A stretch of DNA of 64,000 nucleotides from Pseudonocardia petroleophila (GTDB lineage: Bacteria > Actinomycetota > Actinomycetes > Mycobacteriales > Pseudonocardiaceae), in the NCBI RefSeq assembly GCF_014235185.1, contig NZ_CP060131.1, positions 5,587,501-5,651,500 of the forward strand, given 5' to 3'. Numbering within the stretch: position 1 is the stretch's first letter; each line of letters begins with the position of its first letter. Position numbers and translations under genes: made by a program. The notes under the pieces are model-generated. The model made no database searches, had not been told where the DNA came from, and worked only from the letters and a program-made list of their open reading frames with translations. Positions 59,341 to 64,000 of this stretch are shown here, one piece after another.

Positions 59341-60077
59341 GCGTCGCCGTCCTGCGGTCCGAGACCGGGGAGGGGCTGCGCGCGATCCTGCGCGAGCCGA
59401 CCGCCCTGTTCTTCTCCGTCCTCATGCCCGTCGGCTTCTACGCCCTGTTCACCACGATCTTCGGCGGGCAGCAGCAGGAGAACGGCCTGTCCTTCGCCGC
59501 CACCTCGCTGGCCACCTACGGCGCGTTCGGCGTGGTGTCGGTGATGCTGCTCAACCCGGGGATCGGCGTCGCGGAGGACCGCACCCGCGGCTGGCTGCGC
59601 GTCAAGATGGTCTCCGCGACGCCGATCGGCGTCAGCCTCGCCGCCCGCCTGCTCGCCGCCCTGCCCTACGCCCTCGGCGTGCTGGTGGCGATGACCGCGG
59701 CGTCCGTGCTGATCACCGGCACCGTGATCGACCCGGTGACCTGGCTGCGCCTGGTCGCGGCGCTGGTACTGGGCGGGCTGCCGTTCGCCCTGTTCGGGAT
59801 GGCCGTCGGGTTCGTGGCCTCGTCGAACGCGGCCGCGGCGATCCTCAACGCGGTCCTGTTCCCGATGGTGCTCGCGTCGGGGCTGTGGATCCCGCTCGGC
59901 CTCATGCCGGGGTTCATCCAGGCGATCGCGCCGTTCCTGCCGACCTACCACCTCGCGCAGCTCGCGATGGCCCAGATCACCGGGGCCCCGGCGCTCGGGC
60001 ACCTGCTCGCGGTGCTGGCCACCACCGTCCTCGGCGCGCTGGTCGCCGGGGTCGCCTACCGTAACCTGCGCGTGTGA
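59337..60077 (+). CDS. ABC-2 type transporter permease
   Basis: 246 residues with six membrane helices (helix 1 SVLMPVGFYALFTTIFGG; later LARRLLA-like, VLVAMTAASVLITG, GLPFALFGMAVGFVASSNAAAAILNAVLFPMVLASGLWIPLG). Such ABC-2 permeases pair with DrrA-type ATPases and export drugs or lipids. GTG 59337 overlaps the ATPase stop (GTGA). Regulated presumably by the adjacent two-component system. Confidence 0.92.
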   Translation: MSVAVLRSETGEGLRAILREPTALFFSVLMPVGFYALFTTIFGGQQQENGLSFAATSLATYGAFGVVSVMLLNPGIGVAEDRTRGWLRVKMVSATPIGVSLAARLLAALPYALGVLVAMTAASVLITGTVIDPVTWLRLVAALVLGGLPFALFGMAVGFVASSNAAAAILNAVLFPMVLASGLWIPLGLMPGFIQAIAPFLPTYHLAQLAMAQITGAPALGHLLAVLATTVLGALVAGVAYRNLRV

Positions 60078-61123
60078 AGCGGGGATGGGGGTCGCTGTGG
60101 TACCTGCTCTTCCTGGGGTACCTGTTCCTGCAGCCGGCGTTCGACCCCGCCGCGGGGGCGTTCTCGTGGGTCGTCGCGGTCGGGTCGGCGCTGCTGTACG
60201 TCGCGTTCGTCCTGTACGCCTCGCCGCCCGGACACTGGGCCCCGGCCCTCGTCGCGGCGCTCGGCGTCCTCGTCGTGCCCGTCAACGTGGGCGGCACGGT
60301 GTTCTTTGTCTACGCCGCGGCCCACGCGGGCACGCTGCTCCCCCGCCGCTCGGCCACGCTCTGGCTGGGCGGGCTCACCGCGCTCGTCGGGGCGTCCGCG
60401 CTGGTGTCGAGCGCCCCGGCGCCGTACCTGTTCCTCAGCATCGCGCCGCCGCTGGTGTCGCTGTGGATCGTCGGGCTGGGCACGATGGAGGAGGCCGACC
60501 AGCGGCGCGCGACGGCCGAGCTGCGCGTCGACAACGCCCGCATCGAGCACCTGGCCACGCTCTCGGAGCGGGAACGGATCTCCCGTGACCTGCACGACCT
60601 GCTCGGGCAGACCCTGACCGGCATCGTCGTGCGCGCCCAGCTCGCGCAGCGCCTCCCCGGCCCCGACGCCGCCGCGGAGATGGCCGTGGTCGAGACGATG
60701 GCCCGCGACGCGCTCGGCGAGGTGCGGGCCACGGTGTCGGGCTGGCGCCAGGTGTCGGTCGACGACGAGATCACCGTCGCCCGCGACGCCCTCGCCGCCG
60801 CGGGCGTGGAGCTCGTCGTCCTCCGCGACGACGACCTCGTGCTCGTCCCGTCGGCGGAGAGCGCGCTGGCCCTGGCCCTGCGCGAGGCCGTCACCAACGT
60901 CGTGCGGCACGCGCACGCGCGGCGCTGCACGGTCGCGCTGCGCGGCGTCGACGGGCGGGTGGAGCTGGAGGTCGCCGACGACGGGGTCGGCGGCGCGGCG
61001 CGGGACGGCAACGGGCTCAGCGGGATGCGGGAGCGGATCGCGGCACTGGGCGGGTCGGTGCAGCGGCTGGCCCGCGACGGCACGGCGCTGGTCGTCGCGC
61101 TGCCCGCGGTGGTCGCCCGATGA
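60074..61123 (+). CDS. NarL/DesK-type sensor histidine kinase
   Basis: 349 residues. Five or so N-terminal membrane helices (about 6-140), then a HisKA_3 dimerisation domain with His174 in ERERISRDLHDLLGQTL, and an HATPase domain with REAVTNVVRHAHA (N box) and VADDGVGG / GNGLSGMRER. Layout equals DesK-like thermosensors that monitor membrane state and control an ABC transporter or desaturase. GTG 60074, GTGA overlap with the permease. Confidence 0.93.
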   Translation: MKRGWGSLWYLLFLGYLFLQPAFDPAAGAFSWVVAVGSALLYVAFVLYASPPGHWAPALVAALGVLVVPVNVGGTVFFVYAAAHAGTLLPRRSATLWLGGLTALVGASALVSSAPAPYLFLSIAPPLVSLWIVGLGTMEEADQRRATAELRVDNARIEHLATLSERERISRDLHDLLGQTLTGIVVRAQLAQRLPGPDAAAEMAVVETMARDALGEVRATVSGWRQVSVDDEITVARDALAAAGVELVVLRDDDLVLVPSAESALALALREAVTNVVRHAHARRCTVALRGVDGRVELEVADDGVGGAARDGNGLSGMRERIAALGGSVQRLARDGTALVVALPAVVAR

Positions 61124-61728
61124 CCCGCCCGCCGATCCGGCTGGTGCTCGCCGAGGACCAGGCGATGGTGCTCGGGGCGTTCGCGCGGCTGCTGTCGCTG
61201 GAGGCCGACCTGGAGGTCGTCGCCACGGCCGTCGACGGCACCGAGGCGCTCGCCGCGGTCCGCGCGCACGACCCGGACGTGCTGGTCACCGACGTGGAGA
61301 TGCCCGGGGCGACCGGGCTGGAGGTCGCGGCGGCGCTGCAGGGCGGCCGCACCCGGCTGGTGATCGTCACGACGTTCGCGCGGTCGGGCTACCTGCGCCG
61401 CGCGATGGACGCCGGGGTCGCGGGCTACGTCCTCAAGGACGCCCCGATCGACCGGCTCGTCGACACCATCCGCCGCGTGCACGCGGGCGAGCGCGTGATC
61501 GACCCGGCGCTGGCCGTCGCGGCGTGGGACACCGCCGACCCGATGACCGACCGCGAGCGCGACGTCCTGCGCCTGGCCGCGGACGGCCTGCCCAACGGCG
61601 AGATCGCGGCCACCCTGTTCCTCGCCGAGGGCACCGTCCGCAACTACCTGTCCACGGCGATCACCAAGCTCGGCGTGCGCAACCGCATCGAGGCGGCCCG
61701 GGTGGCGCGCGACCGCGGCTGGCTCTAG
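61120..61728 (+). CDS. NarL/DesR-type response regulator
   Basis: 202 residues. Receiver domain with acidic pair ED (11-12) in LVLAEDQAMV, phospho-acceptor Asp58 (LVTDVEMPGATG), switch Thr and Lys (KD) pair; C-terminal LuxR-type HTH (LTDRERDVL-like: MTDRERDVLRLAADGLPNGE then EGTVRNYLSTAITKLGVRNR). ATGA overlap with the kinase gene; partner of that kinase. Ends with a 4-nt tail overlap with the convergent monooxygenase gene. Confidence 0.95.
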   Translation: MTRPPIRLVLAEDQAMVLGAFARLLSLEADLEVVATAVDGTEALAAVRAHDPDVLVTDVEMPGATGLEVAAALQGGRTRLVIVTTFARSGYLRRAMDAGVAGYVLKDAPIDRLVDTIRRVHAGERVIDPALAVAAWDTADPMTDRERDVLRLAADGLPNGEIAATLFLAEGTVRNYLSTAITKLGVRNRIEAARVARDRGWL

Positions 61729-63002
61729 GCGGGCTCGCGCAGGCCGAGGTGGTCGCGCAGCGTCGGCCCGGTGTACCCGGTGCGGTAGCTGCCGAGGTCC
61801 TGCAGCTCCGGCACCACCTTCTCGACGAACTCGTCGAGCCCGCCGGGCGTCAGGTGCGGGACGAGGATGAAGCCGTCGGAGGCGTCCGCCTGGACGTAGT
61901 CGTCCATCTGCCGGGCCACCTCCTTCGGCGTGCCGACGAACGACTGGCGCGCGGTCGTCTCGATGATCAGCTCGCGGATCGAGAGCCCGCCCTTGGCCTC
62001 GGCGAGCTCGCGCCAGCGCTGCGCGACGGCGAGGGGGTCCTTCTCGTGGCGCACGCGGCCGCGGGTGATCTGCGCGCCGGGGTCGGGGTCGATGTCGGGC
62101 AGCGGGCCGTCCGGGTCGTAGGCCGACAGGTCGCGGCCCCAGACCTGTTCCAGGAACGCGATCGCGGTCTGCGGGCTGACCTGCGCGGTCCGGATCCGGT
62201 GCCCGTTCTCCGCCGCCTCCTCCGGGGTGTCGCCCAGTGCGAACGTGGTGGCGGGCAGGATCGTGATCTCGCTCTGCTCGCGGCCGTACTTCGCCATGCG
62301 GCCCTTGAGGTCGCGGTAGAACTCCTGGCCCGCCTCGACGCTGCCGTGCCGGGAGAAGATCGCGTCGGCGGTCTTCGCCCCGAACTCGCGGCCCTGGTCG
62401 GAGTCGCCCGACTGGATCAGCACCGGGTGGCCCTGCGGCGTCGGCGGGATCGGGAAGGTGCCGACCACGTCGAACTGGTCGCTGTGGTGGTCGACCGGGC
62501 GGCCGTCGGCGAGCCACAGCTCGCGCGCGGCGTCGAGCATCTGCTGGGCGCGGTCGTAGCGCTGCGCCGGATCGAGGAACCCGCCGCGGCGGAAGTTCTC
62601 CCCGGTGAACGCGTCCGAGCTCGTGACGAGGTTCCAGGCCGCGCGCCCACCCGAGAGGTGGTCGAGCGAGGCGAACTGCTTGGCCAGCTCCCACGGCTCG
62701 TTGAACGTCGTGTTGATCGTGCCGCCCAGCCCGAGGTGGGTGGTGACGGCGGCGATCGCGTTGAGCACGGTGAAGGTGTCCGGACGGCCGACGACGTCGA
62801 GGTCGTGGATGCGGCCCTGGTGCTCGCGCAGGCGCAGGCCCTCGGCGAGGAACAGGAAGTCGAACAGCCCGCGCTCGGCGTTCTGGGCGAACGCGACGAA
62901 GGACGCGAAGTCGGTCTGGCTGCCGGACTCCGGGTCGCTCCACACCGTGGTGTTGTTGACGCCCGGGAAGTGCGCGGCCAGGTGGATCTGCTTCTTCGGC
63001 AC
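61725..63002 (-). CDS. NtaA/DszA-family FMN-dependent monooxygenase
   Basis: 425 residues of the bacterial luciferase-like (LLM) superfamily, nitrilotriacetate monooxygenase / SnaA / DszA branch: PKKQIHLAAHFPGVNNTTVW at the start, HLSGGRAAWNLVTSSD, RYDRAQQMLDAARELW, HPVLIQSGDSDQGREFGAKTADAIF and the C-terminal DGFILVPHLTPGGLDEFV. Uses FMNH2 and O2, likely on a sulfur- or amine-containing organic compound; the exact substrate is unknown. Followed 1 nt later by a second LLM gene upstream in the same operon. Confidence 0.92.
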   Translation of the reverse strand: MPKKQIHLAAHFPGVNNTTVWSDPESGSQTDFASFVAFAQNAERGLFDFLFLAEGLRLREHQGRIHDLDVVGRPDTFTVLNAIAAVTTHLGLGGTINTTFNEPWELAKQFASLDHLSGGRAAWNLVTSSDAFTGENFRRGGFLDPAQRYDRAQQMLDAARELWLADGRPVDHHSDQFDVVGTFPIPPTPQGHPVLIQSGDSDQGREFGAKTADAIFSRHGSVEAGQEFYRDLKGRMAKYGREQSEITILPATTFALGDTPEEAAENGHRIRTAQVSPQTAIAFLEQVWGRDLSAYDPDGPLPDIDPDPGAQITRGRVRHEKDPLAVAQRWRELAEAKGGLSIRELIIETTARQSFVGTPKEVARQMDDYVQADASDGFILVPHLTPGGLDEFVEKVVPELQDLGSYRTGYTGPTLRDHLGLREPA

Positions 63003-63003
63003 G

Positions 63004-64000
63004 TCAGACTCCGGTGAAGGCGTTGGCGGGGCGGGGCAGCCCGAAGCGCTCCCGCAGGGTGGCGGCGGGGTCGGCCGGGGTGCGCAGGCCCGCGGCGAGC
63101 AGCCGCGGCGCGACCTCGTCGGCGAGCACCCGCAGGCCGCCGGGCAGCGTCAGCGGGATCGCGGTGACGCCGTCGACGGCCTGCTCGGCGATCACCTCGA
63201 CCAGCGCGTCGGGGCCTCCGACGACCCGCAGCGTCCGGGGCGCCAGCTCGCCGAGCTCGTCGAGCTCGCGGCGGGCGGCGTTCGGGTCGGCGGCCAGCAG
63301 GATCTCGACGTCGAGCAGGACCGCGACGGTGTCGGGGTCGCGCCCGGCGTCGGCGACCGCGGCGCGGATCCGCTCGCGGGCGGCGTGCGCGGCGGCCGGG
63401 TCGGGGGCCTCGATCCGCACGACGTCGGCCCAGCGGGCGGCGACGGCGAGGGAGTCGGGCTCCTCGCGCAGCACGGTCAGCGGGTGCGCCTGCGGGCTGC
63501 GGGGCGTGATCGACGGGCCCTTGACGGAGAAGAACTCCCCGGTGAAGTCGACGTAGTGCAGCTTCTCGCGGTCGACGTAGCGGCCGGTCGCGACGTCGCG
63601 GATGACCGCGCCGTCCTCCCAGGAGTCCCACAGCGCCACGACGACCTCGATCGTCTCGGCGGCCTCGCGCCACAGCTCGGCGGGCTCCGCGGCCGGCTTG
63701 CGGCCGAACTGCGCCGCCTCCTGCGCCGTCCGCGACACCGCGGGCTCCCAGCCGGCGCGGCCGGAGGACACGAGGTCGAGCGTGGCGATCGCCTTCGAGG
63801 TGTGGAACGGCTCGGTGTGCGTGGTGGTCACCGTCGGCACGAGACCGATCCCCGGCACGACCGGCGCGACCCGGGCCGCGATCGCGACGGCGTCGAGCCC
63901 GGAACCCGGGCCGAACGAGTCCGGGAGGGCGAGGAAGTCGGCCCCGGACTGGGCGGCGAGCTGGGCCGTGGCGATGTGGTGGGCCGGGGTGAGCAGCGCC
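63004..64000 (-). CDS. LLM-class flavin-dependent oxidoreductase, 5' end outside window
   Basis: At least 332 residues; the reading frame is open to the window edge, so the true start lies beyond 64000 and a GTG at 63858 is internal. ALLTPAHHIATAQLAAQSGADFLALPDS, TLDLVSSGRAGWEPAVS and SVKGPSITPRSPQAHPL are LLM family motifs. C-terminal TPADPAATLRERFGLPRPANAFTG resembles the end of other NtaA-like partner enzymes. Stop codon 1 nt before the next LLM start, so the two form one operon, perhaps acting on the same compound. Confidence 0.9.
   Translation of the reverse strand, partial: ALLTPAHHIATAQLAAQSGADFLALPDSFGPGSGLDAVAIAARVAPVVPGIGLVPTVTTTHTEPFHTSKAIATLDLVSSGRAGWEPAVSRTAQEAAQFGRKPAAEPAELWREAAETIEVVVALWDSWEDGAVIRDVATGRYVDREKLHYVDFTGEFFSVKGPSITPRSPQAHPLTVLREEPDSLAVAARWADVVRIEAPDPAAAHAARERIRAAVADAGRDPDTVAVLLDVEILLAADPNAARRELDELGELAPRTLRVVGGPDALVEVIAEQAVDGVTAIPLTLPGGLRVLADEVAPRLLAAGLRTPADPAATLRERFGLPRPANAFTGV

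Noticed and set aside
63004..63858. LLM gene starting at the GTG 63858
   Set aside because: Conserved family sequence continues upstream in the same frame to the window edge, so the gene is 5'-truncated by the window.

Overview
The window is very GC-rich DNA with dense, often overlapping genes and many GTG starts, and it looks like the chromosome of a high-GC actinobacterium. Gene order closely follows the Mycobacterium tuberculosis block from pbpB through mraW-mraZ, lppM, metF, idsA2, mptA, pknL, aroG, fadD15, pimB, trpD and ctaE to qcrCAB. The carotenoid genes, HEPN/DUF6504 genes and accessory genes around that core suggest Pseudonocardiaceae, possibly Pseudonocardia. The genus is inferred from gene content and synteny, not from a search.

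Layout: 1-3000 is the start of the division and cell-wall (dcw) cluster on the minus strand (mraZ, rsmH, ftsL, ftsI). A textbook five-box MraZ operator lies upstream, facing a divergent MoxR-DUF58-transglutaminase operon (3427-7914). 8000-12700 holds DUF3040, a methyltransferase, a ParA-like ATPase, a DUF6504-HEPN pair, a GNAT enzyme and LppM. The DUF6504/GNAT divergent region carries a perfect LexA (SOS) box. 12720-22972 has metF, a carotenoid set (prenyl synthase, crtI, crtB) interleaved with an MptA-type mannosyltransferase, a Rv2175c-like DNA-binding protein, PknL with three PASTA repeats, class II DAHP synthase and an exoribonuclease.

23100-30700 is the more accessory part: a MASE1-PAS-PAS-GGDEF protein, an acyltransferase, a small membrane protein, a 13E12-type DUF222/HNH protein with its own SOS box, a repeat-rich non-coding stretch, and a divergent MFS/HxlR pair around a clear inverted-repeat operator. 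30700-38800 returns to conserved genes: ROK kinase, ArsA-like ATPase, SRPBCC proteins, phosphoesterase, FadD15, methyltransferase, PimB. 38881-49972 holds an NlpC/P60 hydrolase, a small Cys-rich protein, a NYN nuclease, a DnaQ-UvrC fusion, an AsnC-type ligand-binding protein, a receiver-like protein, trpD and the respiratory operon ctaE-qcrC-qcrA-qcrB, closed by a strong hairpin terminator.

50000-64000 has a GT87 mannosyltransferase, an orphan ACT-like protein with a possible leader, a decayed MarR gene, a FadE5-like dehydrogenase, an enoyl-CoA hydratase/FprA reductase pair, a DICT/degenerate GGDEF sensor, a GlxA-type regulator, an ABC exporter with a DesKR-like two-component system in one overlapping operon, and two adjacent luciferase-like monooxygenases, the second cut by the window end. 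I saw no tRNA, rRNA, CRISPR array, intact IS element or prophage.
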